Shown here piece after piece: positions 17,801 through 32,200 of a stretch of DNA of 64,000 nucleotides. The position numbers and the translations under genes are program-made. The stretch comes from Torymus aiolomorphi (Eukaryota > Arthropoda > Insecta > Hymenoptera > Torymidae): NCBI GenBank assembly GCA_036365515.1, contig CM070876.1, forward strand, positions 134,557,394-134,621,393, read 5' to 3'. Position 1 is the first letter of the stretch. Each line of letters starts with the position of its first letter. The notes beneath the pieces are model-generated. The model ran no database searches. It saw only the letters and a list, made by a program, of their open reading frames with translations, and had not been told where the DNA came from.

Positions 17801-18620
17801 TGTTACAATTAAATAGTCGTCGGTCAAGGGCTTCGCCCTTTGAAACAAAAAGAACAAAAGCTTCTGCCTCGAATGGAGGCGCGATACGGCTTTTATACCC
17901 GCGCTTCTATCTAGGGCAGATGCAAAGGTAGGGGAGTGTAGGGTATCTCATCTTTTGCATGGGGTGGCAAAGATGCGGGTGGGGAACTCGGGTTCAAATG
18001 TGGCGCTCGCCAAGGACAACGGTTGGATCGATAGGCGGTAAGGAAACGGGTAAGGTAGGACTTGTTACCATGCGAATTGTGACTCACGCAGGTAACCCAG
18101 TTGCTACTAGGTGGCGTTACTGACAGAAAATAGGACTCATGGTAACATGAAGGAAAAAAGGTTGTAGGGTGGTAAGGATAGATGGTAGCACAGGTGTCAA
18201 AAGTAGTGGTCAGTCGTGCTCGACGTGACATCATTCTAAACAGGCCAAAAAGCCATAAATAGTATATTATGCACCTAGAGAGGAAAAAATTTGGACAGTT
18301 CATATCTCGTGCAAATTGCCACCCGAGCCTAAGGCTGGGGTAGCAAACACGAAATGTGGGCTGGCCAATGTTACTCCCGTGGAACGTATACTATTTTTCT
18401 CCATACACGCGCCGAAAATACTACATTCGCGATTTTGAGCGGGCAGAGTATGTGGCACTTTCGGCCAGGGTATGGTGAAAAATATATTAATTTGGCAATA
18501 AGAAAAGAATTTTACAAAGATTCGCTTGGAAAAATGAATTTTTTTAATTCTTTCATGATTCGCTTTCGAAATGCGCGATTTTATACAAAGCTTTCAGGCA
18601 TGAGATAAGGCCTGTTTCAT
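17801..18620. other. Non-coding stretch
   Basis: No convincing gene. Two frames of 84-130 codons cross it without recognisable motifs and with chance-like composition. A short hairpin AAGGGCTTCGCCCTT is at 17,826-17,840. Confidence 0.4.
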
Positions 18621-18639
18621 GCACGTGTTAAAAAAAAGT

Positions 18640-19080
18640 ATTTTTGCTAACAGATTTTTGTGTTTTCTTTTTCTGCGGCGAGTTGATATGTTCTTACGTT
18701 CTCGGCCCAGTTCGCAATTTTTAGTCATTCTATGACAGATATGATAGATGGGTAATTCACAACAAAAGTGCTCAGTTTTCATGTAATCTCCGTGGTAAAA
18801 ATAACCCTCTTTCATTGAATACAAATGGAGATCTGGAAATTTTTATTTTGACTATATGATATTCTAATAATTTGGGTTTCATTCTATTAAAAAAACGTAT
18901 TTTTTGAAAAAATTAAAGATTTTATATTATGAAATCTAATCAAATATCCACGGAGATTACAGGACAAAATTTGAGCACTTTTATTGAGAATCACCCAGAT
19001 ATGAATTTCCACAAAAAATACAACGGGAGCGCCGCAAAGTGGATAAATATCCGAAGCTTGCTTATTGAAAGCCGTCCATC
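18640..19080. repeat. Diverged inverted repeat
   Basis: Parts of 18,740-18,830 match 18,940-19,020 in inverse orientation (shared words include CCACGGAGATTACA and GAGCACTTTT), with many substitutions. It looks like an old foldback remnant. No gene is recognised. Confidence 0.45.
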
Positions 19081-19183
19081 ACAAGTTGAACCTTGGAACC
19101 GCTATGCTGCGCTCCGGTACTGCTTTCCGTGGATACAATGCATGGCCAAGAGTATATAGCCAGTGTAAGTCAGTCGTTTCGAG

Positions 19184-19322
19184 CAGATATTGCCCAGTAA
19201 CGAAAGATTACGTCATGGAACTCCGAAATAATACTGAATGCAGTGGGGGATTTTTCCTTTTTCTTACATTCTGTATTATTTCGGAGTTTCATTACGTAAT
19301 TTTCTTTACTGGGCAATATCTG
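19184..19322. mobile_element. 139-bp foldback (MITE-like) element
   Basis: The arms are CAGATATTGCCCAGTAA... at 19,184 and its inverse ending at 19,322, about 57 bp each with a few mismatches, around a loop of about 25 bases. No target duplication is obvious. Confidence 0.75.
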
Positions 19323-19535
19323 AATTAAAGGAACTCCTCCATAAACCAAACTACTTGATTATTTTATACTCATACAGTTACAAGTACCACCAGAGAAGAA
19401 TAGGGAGATGGCCAGCGCCCCGGAAAAAAGTGAGGCAAGTTTCGCGCTGCTGCCGTCTCGCAGCCAAGCATGAAACCATACGCACATTTTCCTGATTGGT
19501 CGTAGAAACGTGCGCATGAAGCGGGGCGGGGGAAG

Positions 19536-20290
19536 CCGGAGAAGACGTCCAGGCGGCTTGGTACACGTGCACTGAGCGGCCCGACGCGCCGTGCGCTTTC
19601 CGGCTCTGTTTACTTCTCCCAACAACCCGACAATGGCCGAGTGGCCTGGAAATCGCCGCACGGTCGAACATTTTTATTATACATGCAAATTAACGAAACT
19701 TTTAACTCAATACTACCAAACCCAAATTCTAAATCCTAATCTAAGCCCGAAGGGGGGAAGATAAACATAAACGATTTTAGTGTTACTCATCAATACCGTA
19801 CCGGTAGCCGTGGCTAAGGCGCGCAGCTATTCTTGCCGCAGTCTTTTGGATCCGAGTTCGATCCTCGCTCGCAAATTTTTTTTCCTTTTTTCAGATACAC
19901 CTTTTTTACTTCAATTTTTATTCTCAAATAGAATAAAAATTTTAATTGTAATTGATATATATAGATATATTTTTTTAAAAAACAATGCCAGTAAAATTTG
20001 TGTTTTTCAAAATTATTTTATTGAATCCGCTAATTTTATTGAAATAGTATGATATTTTGGATATCCATGTGTTTGAAATTCCGAACGTTCACAGTGAACG
20101 AAAAAACTAAAATTTGCGATTTACATTATAACCGGTTTAAAACCATAAAACAGGGTAGGAATGAACTAAAGCCGTGTAAAAACTAATTTAGCACTTCGCT
20201 ACACCCATAAACCACACCTAAAACCACCCTTACAGACAAGTCAATTTTCCCATAGCGACACACACGAAAACTAAAATTCCCAGAGTCGCA
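19536..20290 (+). repeat. Left outer arm of the 39-kb inverted-repeat structure
   Basis: From CCGGAGAAGACG at 19,536 to the satellite edge, this sequence matches 58,511-57,966 and 56,395-56,180 in inverse orientation; the right side is split by an insertion. Shared landmarks in order: GGCGGCTTGGT, TGTTTACTTCTCCCAACAAC, a tRNA-like segment, AATTTTAATTGTAATTGATA, GGATATCCATGTGTTTG, CGTTCACAGTGAACG and AACCGGTTTAAAACCATAAA. Divergence is moderate. No ORF with recognisable content lies in it. Confidence 0.8.
19803..19872 (+). ncRNA. tRNA-like / pol III SINE-like segment, left arm
   Basis: An A-box-like TGGCTAAGG lies at about 19,811, and a B-box-like GAGTTCGATCC at 19,854-19,864 inside a short CGAG/CTCG stem, followed within a few bases by a long T run that could stop polymerase III. 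Spacing between boxes is about 45 bases, as in tRNA-derived promoters. An inverted copy is in the right arm. A complete cloverleaf is not convincing, so I do not call a functional tRNA. Confidence 0.45.
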
Positions 20291-23200
20291 ATAACTTCGC
20301 TAGGAAAAATTTTGCGACTGGTACTTGAAGGAAAGGTCCCACACGAACTAAAAAAAATTATGAAGGAAATCACTTTTCCGGAAAACCGAAGGGGTTTATA
20401 CAGGGCGATATACAGTGCCGGAAACGGGAAAAAAAATTCCCAGAGCCGCAATCACGTCGTTCGCAAAAATGTTTCGACGGTTTCTTGTAGATAACGTTTC
20501 CAAATACTTAGAAAAAAATTATGAACGAAATAGCTTTTCCGGAAAAGCCCCCCCAGGGCGATATACTGTGTCTCAAACATGAAAAAAAATTCCCAGAGCC
20601 GCAATTAAGTCGTTCGGAAAAATGTTAAGACGGTTTCTTGTAGATCAAGTCCACAAATGCTTAGAAGAAAATTATGAACGAAATAGCTTTTCCGGAAAAG
20701 CCCCTCCAAGTCGATATACTGTGTCTTAAACGCGAAAAAAAATTCCCAGAGCCGCAATTACGTCGTTCGGAAAAATGTTTCGACGGTTTCTTGTAGATAA
20801 CGTTTCCAAATACTTAGAAAAAAATTATGAACGAAATAGCTTTTCCGGAAAAGGCCCTCCAGGGCGATATACTGTGTCTCAAACATGAAAAAAAAATCCC
20901 AGAGCCGCAATTAAGTCGTTCGGAAAAATGTTAAGACGGTTTCTTGTAGATCAAGTCCACAAATGCTTAGAAGAAAATTATGAACGAAATAGCTTTTCCG
21001 GAAAAGCCCCTCCAAGTCGATATACTGTGTCTTAAACGCGAAAAAAAATTCCCAGAGCCGCAATTACGTCGTTCGGAAAAATGTTTCGACGGTTTCTTGT
21101 AGATAACGTTTCCAAATACTTAGAAAAAAATTATGAACGAAATAGCTTTTCCGGAAAAGGCCCTCCAGGGCGATATACTGTGTCTCAAACATGAAAAAAA
21201 AATCCCAGAGCCGCAATTAAGTCGTTCGGAAAAATGTTAAGACGGTTTCTTGTAGATCAAGTCCACAAATGCTTAGAAGAAAATTATGAACGAAATAGCT
21301 TTTCCGGAGAAGCCCCTCCAAGGCGATATACTGTGTCTTAAACACGAAAAAAAATTCCCAGAGCTGCGATTACGACGTTCGGAAAAACGTTTCGATGGTT
21401 TCTTGTAGATCAAGCCCCTAAATGCTTAAAAAAAAATTATGAACGAAATAGCTTTTCCGGAAAACCCCCCCCCCCCGGGGCGATATACAGTGTCGAAAAC
21501 GGGAAAAAAAATTCCCAGAGCCGCAATTACGTCGTTCGGAAAAATGTTTCGACGGTTTCTTGTAGATCAAGTCCCCAAATGCTTAGAAAAAAATTATGAA
21601 CGAAATAGCTTTTCAGGAAAAGCCCCCCCCCCCCCCCCGGGGCGATATACAGTGTCGAAAACGGGAAAAAAAATTCCCAGAGCCGCAATTACGTCGTTCG
21701 GAAAAATGTTTCGACGGTTTCTTGTAGATCAAGTCCCCAAATGCTTAGAAAAAAATTATGAACGAAATAGCTTTTCCGGAAAAGCCGCCCCAGGGCGATA
21801 TACTGTGTCTTAAACATGAAAAAAAATTCCCAGAGCCGCAATTACGTCGTTCGGAAAAATGTTTCGACGGTTTCTTGTAGACAACGCTTCTAAATGCCTA
21901 GAAAAAAATTATGAATGGAATAGCTTTTCCGAAAAAGCCCCCCAAGGGCGATATACTCTTAAACATGAACAAAAAATTCCCACAGCCGCAATTACGTCGG
22001 TCGCAAAAATGTTGAGACGGTTTCATGTAGACCAAGTCCCCACATGTTTAGAAAAAAATTATGAACGAAATAGCTTTTCAGGAAAAGCCCCCCCCCCCCG
22101 GGGCGATATACAGTGTCGGAAACGGGAAAAAAAAATCCCAGAGCCGCAATTACGTCGTTCGGAAAAATGTTTCGACGGTTTCTTGTAGATAACGTTTCCA
22201 AATACTTAGAAAAAAATAATGAACGAAATAGCTTTTCCGGGAAAGCCCCCCCAGGGCGATATACTGTGTCTCAAACATGAAAAAAAATTCCCAGAGCCGC
22301 AATTAAGTCGTTCGGAAAAATGTTAAGACGGTTTCTTGTAGACCAAGTCCCCACATGCTTAGAAAAAAATTATGAACGAAATAGCTTTTCCGGAAAAGCC
22401 CCTCCAAGGCAATATACTGTGTCTTAAACACGAAAAAAAATTCCCAGAGCCGCAATTACGTTGTTCGGAAAAATGTTACGATGGTTTCTCGTAGATCAAG
22501 TCCCTAAATGCTTAAAAAAAAATTATGAATAAAATAGCTTTTCCGGAAAAGCCCCCCCCCGGGACGATATACAGTGTCGAAAACGGGAAAAAAAATTCCC
22601 AGAGCCGCAATTACGTCGTTCGGAAAAATGTTTCGACGGTTTCTTGTAGATAACGTTTCCAAATGCTTAGAACCAAATTATTAACGAAATAGCTTTTCCG
22701 GAGAAGCCGCTCCAAGGCGATATACTGTGTCTTAAACACGAAAAAAAAAAATTCCCAGAGCCGCAATTACGACGTTCGGAAAAATGTTTCGATGGTTTCT
22801 TGTAGATCAAGCCCCTAAATGCTTTAAAAAAAATTATGAACGAAATAGCTTTTCCGGAAAAGCCCCTTCCCCGGGGCGATATATACAGTGTCGAAAACGA
22901 AAAAAAATTCCCAGAGCCGCAATTACGTCGTTCGGAAAAATGTTTCGACGGTTTCTTGTAGATCAAGTCCCTAAATGCTTAGAAAAAAATTATGAACGAA
23001 ATAGCTTTTCCGGAAAAGCCCCCCCCAGGGCCATATACTGTGTCTCAAACATGAAAAAAAATTCCCAGTGCCGCAATTAAGTCGTTCGGAAAAATGTTAA
23101 GACAGTTTCTTGTAGATCAAGTCTACAAATGCTTAGAAGAAAATTATGAACGAAATAGCATTTCCGAAGAAACCCCTTCGAGGCGATATACTGTGTCTTA

Positions 23201-26200
23201 AACACGAAAAAAAATTCGCAGAGCCGCAATTACGTCGTTCGGAAAAATGTTTCGATGGTTTCTTGTAGATCAAGCCCCTTAATGCGTAGAAAAAAATTAT
23301 GAACGAAATAGCTTTTCCGGAAATGCCCCCCCCCCCCCGGGCGATATACAGTTTCGAAAACGGGAAAAAAAATTCCCAGAGCCGCAATTACGTCGTTCGG
23401 AAAAATGTTTTGACGGTTTCTTGTAGATACCGTTCCTAAATGCTTAGCAAAACATTAAGAACGAAATAGCTTTTAAGGAAAACCCCCACCAGCGCGGTAT
23501 CCTGTGTCTTAAAAATGAAACAAAATTGACAGAGCCGCAATTAAGTCGTTCGGAAAAATTTTAAGACTGTTTCTTGTAGATCAAGTCTCCAAATACTTAG
23601 AAAAAAATTATGAACGAAATAGCATTTCCGGAAATCCGCCCCAGGGCGGTATACTGTGTCTTAAACATGAAAAAAAATTCCCAGAGCCGTAATTACGTCG
23701 TTCGGAAAAATGTTTCGACGGTTTCTTGTAGATAACGCTTCTAACTGCCTATAAAAAAAATATTAATGGAACAGCTTTTCCAGAAAAGCCGCCCCAGGGC
23801 GATATACTGTGTCTTAAACATGAAAAAAATTCCCAGAGCCGCAATTACGTCGTTCGGAAAAATGTTTCGACGGTTTCTTGTAGATAACGTTTCCAAATAC
23901 TTAGAAAAAAATAATGAACGAAATAGCTTTTCCGGGAAAGCCCCCCCAGGGCGATATACTGTGTCTCAAACATGAAAAAAAATTCCCAGAGCCGCAATTA
24001 AGTCGTTCGGAAAAATGTTAAGACGGTTTCTTGTAGACCAAGTCCCCACATGCTTAGAAAAAATTATGAACGAAATAGCTTTACCGGAAAAGCCCCCACA
24101 AGGCAATATACTGTGTCTTAAACACGAAAAAAAATTCCCAGAGCCGCAATTACGTTGTTCGGAAAAATGTTACGATGGTTTCTCGTAGATCAAGTCCCTA
24201 AATGCTTAAAAAAAAATTATGAATAAAATAGCTTTTCCGGAAGCCCCCCCCCCCCCCCCCCCCCCCCGGGACGATATACAGTGTCGAAAACGGGAAAAAA
24301 AATTCCCAGAGCCGCAATTACGTCGTTCGGAAAAATGTTTCGACGGTTTCTTGTAGATAACGTTTCCAAATACTTAGAAAAAAATAATGAACGAAATAGC
24401 TTTTCCGGGAAAGCCCCCCCAGGGCGATATACTGTGTCTCAAACATGAAAAAAAATTCCCAGAGCCGCAATTAAGTCGTTCGGAAAAATGTTAAGACGGT
24501 TTCTTGTAGACCAAGTCCCCACATGCTTAGAAAAAAATTATGAACGAAATAGCTTTTCCGGAAAAGCCCCTCCAAGGCAATATACTGTGTCTTAAACACG
24601 AAAAAAAGTTCCCAGAGCCGCAATTACGTTGTTGGGAAAAATGTTACGATGGTTTCTCGTAGATCAAGTCCCTATATGCTTAAAAAAATTATGAATAAAA
24701 TAGCTTTTCCGGAAAGCCCCCCCCCCCCGGGACGGTATACAGTGTCCAAAACGGGAAAAAAAATTCCCAGAGCCGCAATTACGTCGTTCGGAAAAATGTT
24801 TCGACGGTTTCTTGTAGATAACGTTTCCAAATGCTTAGAACCAAATTATTAACGAAATAGCTTTTCCGGAGAAGCCCCTCCAAGGCGATATACTGTGTCT
24901 TAAACACGAAAAAAAATTCCCAGAGCCGCAATTACGACGTTCGGAAAAATGTTTCGATGGTTTCTTGTAGATCAAGCCCCTAAATGCTTAAAAAAAAATT
25001 ATGAACGAAATAGCTTTTCCGGAAAAGCCCCCTTCCCCGGGGCGATATACAGTGTCGAAAACGGGAAAAAAAATTCCCAGAGCCGCAATTACGTCGTTCG
25101 GAAAAATGTTTCGACGGTTTCTTGTAGATCAAGTCCCTAAATGCTTAGAAAAAAATTATGAACGAAATAGCTTTTCCGGAAAGGCCCCCCCCAGGGCCAT
25201 ATACTGTGTCTCAAACATGAAAAAAAATTCCCAGTGCCGCAATTAAGTCGTTCGGAAAAATGTTAAGACAGTTTCTTGTAGATCAAGTCTACAAATGCTT
25301 AGAAGAAAATTATGAACGAAATAGCATTTCCGAAGAAACCCCTTCGAGGCGATATACTGTGTCTTAAACACGAAAAAAAATTCGCAGAGCCGCAATTACG
25401 TCGTTCGGAAAAATGTTTCGATGGTTTCTTGTAGATCAAGCCCCTTAATGCGTAGAAAAAAATTATGAACGAAATAGCTTTTCCGGAAATGCCCCCCCCC
25501 CCCCCCGGGCGATATACAGTTTCGAAAACGGGAAAAAAAATTCCCAGAGCCGCAATTACGTCGTTCGGAAAAATGTTTTGACGGTTTCTTGTAGATACCG
25601 TTCCTAAATGCTTAGAAAAACATTAAGAACGAAATAGCTTTTCAGGAAAAGCCCCCCCAGCGCGGTATACTGTGTCTTAAACATGAAAAAAAATTGCCAG
25701 AGCCGCAATTAAGTCGTTCGGAAAAATTTTAAGACTGTTTCTTGTAGATCAAGTCTCCAAATACTTAGAAAAAAATTATGAACGAAATAGCATTTCCGGA
25801 AATCCGCCCCAGGGCGGTATACTGTGTCTTAAACATGAAAAAAAATTCCCAGAGCCGTAATTACGTCGTTCGGAAAAATGTTTCGACGGTTTCTTGTAGA
25901 TAACGCTTCTAAATGCCTAGAAAAAAATTATGAATGGAATAGCTTTTCCGGAAAAGCCGCCCCAGGGCGATATACTGTGTCTTAAACATGAAAAAAAATT
26001 CCCAGAGCCGCAATTACGTCGTTCGGAAAAATGTTTCGACGGTTTCTTGTAGATAACGTTTCCAAATACTTAGAAAAAAATAATGAACGAAATAGCTTTT
26101 CCGGGAAAGCCCCCCCAGGGCGATATACTGTGTCTCAAACATGAAAAAAAATTCCCAGAGCCGCAATTAAGTCGTTCGGAAAAATGTTAAGACGGTTTCT

Positions 26201-29200
26201 TGTAGACCAAGTCCCCACATGCTTAGAAAAAAATTATGAACGAAATAGCTTTTCCGGAAAAGCCCCTCCAAGGCAATATACTGTGTCTTAAACACGAAAA
26301 AAAATTCCCAGAGCCGCAATTACGTTGTTCGGAAAAATGTTACGATGGTTTCTCGTAGATCAAGTCCCTAAATGCTTAAAAAAAAATTATGAATAAAATA
26401 GCTTTTCCGGAAAAGCCCCCCCCCCCCCGGGACGATATACAGTGTCGAAAACGGGAAAAAAAATTCCCAGAGCCGCAATTACGTCGTTCGGAAAAATGTT
26501 TCGACGGCTTCTTGTAGATAACGTTTCCAAATGCTTAGAACCAAATTATTAACGAAATAGCTTTTCCGGAGAAGCCCCTCCAAGGCGATATACTGTGTCT
26601 TAAACACGAAAAAAAATTCCCAGAGCCGCAATTACGACGTTCGGAAAAATGTTTCGATGGTTTCTTGTAGATCAAGCCCCTAAATGCTTAAAAAAAAATT
26701 ATGAACGAAATAGCTTTTCCGGAAAAGCCCCCTTCCCCGGGGCGATATACAGTGTCGAAAACGGGAAAAAAAATTCCCAGAGCCGCAATTACGTCGTTCG
26801 GAAAAATGTTTCGACGGTTTCTTGTAGATCAAGTCCCTAAATGCTTAGAAAAAAATTATGAACGAAATAGCTTTTCCGGAAAAGCCCCCCCCAGGGCCAT
26901 ATACTGTGTCTCAAACATGAAAAAAAATTCCCAGTGCCGCAATTAAGTCGTTCGGAAAAATGTTAAGACAGTTTCTTGTAGATCAAGTCTACAAATGCTT
27001 AGAAGAAAATTATGAACGAAATAGCATTTCCGAAGAAACCCCTTCGAGGCGATATACTGTGTCTTAAACACGAAAAAAAATTCGCAGAGCCGCAATTACG
27101 TCGTTCGGAAAAATGTTTCGATGGTTTCTTGTAGATCAAGCCCCTTAATGCGTAGAAAAAATTATGAACGAAATAGCTTTTCCGGAAATGCCCCCGCCCC
27201 CGGGGGCTATACAGTTTCGAAACCGGGAAAAAAATTCCCAGAGCCGCAATTACGTCGTTCGGAAAAATGTTTTGACGGTTTCTTGTAGATACCGTTCCTA
27301 AATGCTTAGCAAAACATTAAGAACGAAATAGCTTTTCAGGAAAAGCCCCCCCAGCGCGGTATACTGTGTCTTAAACATGAAAAAAAATTGCCAGAGCCGC
27401 AATTAAGTCGTTCGGAAAAATTTTAAGACTGTTTCTTGTAGATCAAGTCTCCAAATACTTAGAAAAAAATTATGAACGAAATAGCATTTCCGGAAATCCG
27501 CCCCAGGGCGGTATACTGTGTCTTAAACATGAAAAAAAATTCCCAGAGCCGTAATTACGTCGTTCGGAAAAATGTTTCGACGGTTTCTTGTAGATAACGC
27601 TTCTAAATGCCTAGAAAAAAATTATGAATGGAATAGCTTTTCCGGAAAAGCCGCCCCAGGGCGATATACTGTGTCTTAAACATGAAAAAAAATTCCCAGA
27701 GCCGCAATTACGTCGTTCGGAAAAATGTTTCGACGGTTTCTTGTAGATAACGTTTCCAAATACTTAGAAAAAAATAATGAACGAAATAGCTTTTCCGGGA
27801 AAGCCCCCCCAGGGCGATATACTGTGTCTCAAACATGAAAAAAAATTCCCAGAGCCGCAATTAAGTCGTTCGGAAAAATGTTAAGACGGTTTCTTGTAGA
27901 CCAAGTCCCCACATGCTTAGAAAAAAATTATGAACGAAATAGCTTTTCCGGAAAAGCCCCTCCAAGGCAATATACTGTGTCTTAAACACGAAAAAAAATT
28001 CCCAGAGCCGCAATTACGTTGTTCGGAAAAATGTTACGATGGTTTCTCGTAGATCAAGTCCCTAAATGCTTAAAAAAAAATTATGAATAAAATAGCTTTT
28101 CCGGAAACCCCCCCCCCCCCCCCGGGACGATATACAGTGTCGAAAACGGGAAAAAAAATTCCCAGAGCCGCAATTACGTCGTTCGGAAAAATGTTTCGAC
28201 GGTTTCTTGTAGATAACGTTTCCAAATACTTAGAAAAAAATAATGAACGAAATAGCTTTTCCGGGAAAGCCCCCCCAGGGCGATATACTGTGTCTCAAAC
28301 ATGAAAAAAAATTCCCAGAGCCGCAATTAAGTCGTTCGGAAAAATGTTAAGACGGTTTCTTGTAGACCAAGTCCCCACATGCTTAGAAAAAAATTATGAA
28401 CGAAATAGCTTTTCCGGAAAAGCCCCTCCAAGGCAATATACTGTGTCTTAAACACGAAAAAAAATTCCCAGAGCCGCAATTACGTTGTTCGGAAAAATGT
28501 TACGATGGTTTCTCGTAGATCAAGTCCCTAAATGCTTAAAAAAAATTATGAATAAAATGCCTTTCCCGGAAAACCCCCCCCCCCCCCCGGGACGATATAC
28601 AGTGTCGAAAACGGGAAAAAAAATTCCCAGAGCCGCAATTACGTCGTTCGGAAAAATGTTTCGACGGTTTCTTGTAGATAACGTTTCCAAATGCTTAGAA
28701 CCAAATTATTAACGAAATAGCTTTTCCGGAGAAGCCCCTCCAAGGCGATATACTGTGTCTTAAACACGAAAAAAAATTCCCAGAGCCGCAATTACGACGT
28801 TCGGAAAAATGTTTCGATGGTTTCTTGTAGATCAAGCCCCTAAATGCTTAAAAAAAAATTATGAACGAAATAGCTTTTCCGGAAAAGCCCCCTTCCCCGG
28901 GGCGATATACAGTGTCGAAAACGGGAAAAAAAATTCCCAGAGCCGCAATTACGTCGTTCGGAAAAATGTTTCGACGGTTTCTTGTAGATCAAGTCCCTAA
29001 ATGCTTAGAAAAAAATTATGAACGAAATAGCTTTTCCGGAAAAGCCCCCCCCAGGGCGATATACTGTGTCTCAAACATGAAAAAAAATTCCCAGTGCCGC
29101 AATTAAGTCGTTCGGAAAAATGTTAAGACAGTTTCTTGTAGATCAAGTCTACAAATGCTTAGAAGAAAATTATGAACGAAATAGCATTTCCGAAGAAACC

Positions 29201-32200
29201 CCTTCGAGGCGATATACTGTGTCTTAAACACGAAAAAAAATTCGCAGAGCCGCAATTACGTCGTTCGGAAAAATGTTTCGATGGTTTCTTGTAGATCAAG
29301 CCCGTTAATGCGTAGAAAAAAATTATGAACGAAATAGCTTTTCCGGAAATGCCCCCCCCCCCCCGGGCGATATACAGTTTCGAAAACGGGAAAAAAAATT
29401 CCCAGAGCCGTAATTACGTCGTTCGGAAAAATGTTTCGACGGTTTCTTGTAGATAACGCTTCTAAATGCCTAGAAAAAAATTATGAATGGAATAGCTTTT
29501 CCGGAAAAGCCGCCCCAGGGCGATATACTGTGTCTTAAACATGAAAAAAAATTCCCAGAGCCGCAATTACGTCGTTCGGAAAAATGTTTCGACGGTTTCT
29601 TGTAGATAACGTTTCCAAATACTTAGAAAAAAATAATGAACGAAATAGCTTTTCCGGGAAAGCCCCCCCAGGGCGATATACTGTGTCTCAAACATGAAAA
29701 AAAATTCCCAGAGCCGCAATTAAGTCGTTCGGAAAAATGTTAAGACGGTTTCTTGTAGACCAAGTCCCCACATGCTTAGAAAAAAATTATGAACGAAATA
29801 GCTTTTCCGGAAAAGCCCCTCCAAGGCAATATACTGTGTCTTAAACACGAAAAAAAATTCCCAGAGCCGCAATTACGTTGTTCGGAAAAATGTTACGATG
29901 GTTTCTCGTAGATCAAGTCCCTAAATGCTTAAAAAAAAATTATGAATAAAATAGCTTTTCGGGAAAGCCCCCCCCCCCCCCCCGGGACGATATACAGTGT
30001 CGAAAACGGGAAAAAAAATTCCCAGAGCCGCAATTACGTCGTTCGGAAAAATGTTTCGACGGTTTCTTGTAGATAACGTTTCCAAATGCTTAGAACCAAA
30101 TTATTAACGAAATAGCTTTTCCGGAGAAGCCCCTCCAAGGCGATATACTGTGTCTTAAACACGAAAAAAAATTCCCAGAGCCGCAATTACGACGTTCGCA
30201 AAAATGTTTCGATTGTTTCTTGTAGATCAAGCGCGTAAATGCTTAAAAAAAAATTATGAACGAAATAGCTTTTCCGGAAAAGCCCCCTTCCCCGGGGCGA
30301 TATACAGTGTCGAAAACGGGAAAAAAAATTCCCAGAGCCGCAATTACGTCGTTCGGAAAAATGTTTCGACGGTTTCTTGTAGATCAAGTCCCTAAATGCT
30401 TAGAAAAAAATTATGAACGAAATAGCCTTTCCGGAAAAGCCCCCCAGGGCGATATACTGTGTCTCAAACATGAAAAAAATTCCCAGTGCCGCAATTAAGT
30501 CGTTCGGAAAAATGTTAAGACAGTTTCTTGTAGATCAAGTCTACAAATGCTTAGAAGAAAATTATGAACGAAATAGCATTTCCGAAGAAACCCCTTCGAG
30601 GCGATATACTGTGTCTTAAACACGAAAAAAAATTCGCAGAGCCGCAATTACGTCGTTCGGAAAAATGTTTCGATGGTTTCTTGTAGATCAAGCCCCTTAA
30701 TGCGAAGAAAAAATTTATGAACGAAATACTTTTTCGGGAAAGCCCCCCCCCCCCCCGGGCGATATACAGTTTCGAAAACGGGAAAAAAAATTCCCAGAGC
30801 CGCAATTACGTCGTTCGGAAAAATGTTTTGACGGTTTCTTGTAGATACCGTTCCTAAATGCTTAGAAAAACATTAAGAACGAAATAGCTTTTCAGGAAAA
30901 GCCCCCCCAGCGCGGTATACTGTGTCTTAAACATGAAAAAAATTGCCAGAGCCGCAATTAAGTCGTTCGGAAAAATTTTAAGACTGTTTCTTGTAGATCA
31001 AGTCTCCAAATACTTAGAAAAAAATTATGAACGAAATAGCATTTCCGGAAATCCGCCCCAGGGCGGTATACTGTGTCTTAAACATGAAAAAAAATTCCCA
31101 GAGCCGTAATTACGTCGTTCGGAAAAATGTTTCGACGGTTTCTTGTAGATAACGCTTCTAAATGCCTAGAAAAAAATTATGAATGGAATAGCTTTTCCGG
31201 AAAAGCCGCCCCAGGGCGATATACTGTGTCTTAAACATGAAAAAAATTCCCAGAGCCGCAATTACGTCGTTCGGAAAAATGTTTCGACGGTTTCTTGTAG
31301 ATAACGTTTCCAAATACTTAGAAAAAATAATGAACGAAATAGCTTTTCCGGGAAAGCCCCCCCAGGGCGATATACTGTGTCTCAAACATGAAAAAAAATT
31401 CCCAGAGCCGCAATTAAGTCGTTCGGAAAAATGTTAAGACGGTTTCTTGTAGACCAAGTCCCCACATGCTTAGAAAAAAATTATGAACGAAATAGCTTTT
31501 CCGGAAAAGCCCCTCCAAGGCAATATACTGTGTCTTAAACACGAAAAAAATTCCCAGAGCCGCAATTACGTTGTTCGGAAAAATGTTACGATGGTTTCTC
31601 TTAGATCAAGTCCCTAAATGCTTAAAAAAAAATTATGAATAAAATAGCTTTTCCGCAAGGCCCCCCCCCCCGGGACGATATACAGTGTCGAAAACGGGAA
31701 AAAAAATTCCCAGAGCCGCAATTACGTCGTTCGGAAAAATGTTTCGACGGTTTCTTGTAGATAACGTTTCCAAATGCTTAGAACCAAATTATTAACGAAA
31801 TAGCTTTTCCGGAGAAGCCCCTCCAAGGCGATATACTGTGTCTTAAACACGAAAAAAAATTCCCAGAGCCGCAATTACGACGTTCGGAAAAATGTTTCGA
31901 TGGTTTCTTGTAGATCAAGCCCCTAAATGCTTAAAAAAAAATTATGAACGAAATAGCTTTTCCGGAAAAGCCTTCCCCGTGGCAAGATACAGCGACGAAA
32001 ACGGGAAAAAAAATTCCCAGAGCCGCAATTACGTCGTTCGGAAAAATGTTTCGACGGTTTCTTGTAGATCAAGTCCCTAAATGCTTAGAAAAAAATTATG
32101 AACGAAATAGCTTTTCCGGAAAAGCCCCCCCCAGGGCGATATACTGTGTCTCAAACATGAAAAAAAATTCCCAGTGCCGCAATTAAGTCGTTCGGAAAAA

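Noticed and set aside
17911..18303. 130-codon - strand frame beside the LTR
   Set aside because: No motif, unusual composition, and no supporting start context or neighbour.
19803..19872. Functional tRNA gene
   Set aside because: Boxes resemble a tRNA promoter but I could not form a convincing cloverleaf with an acceptor stem.
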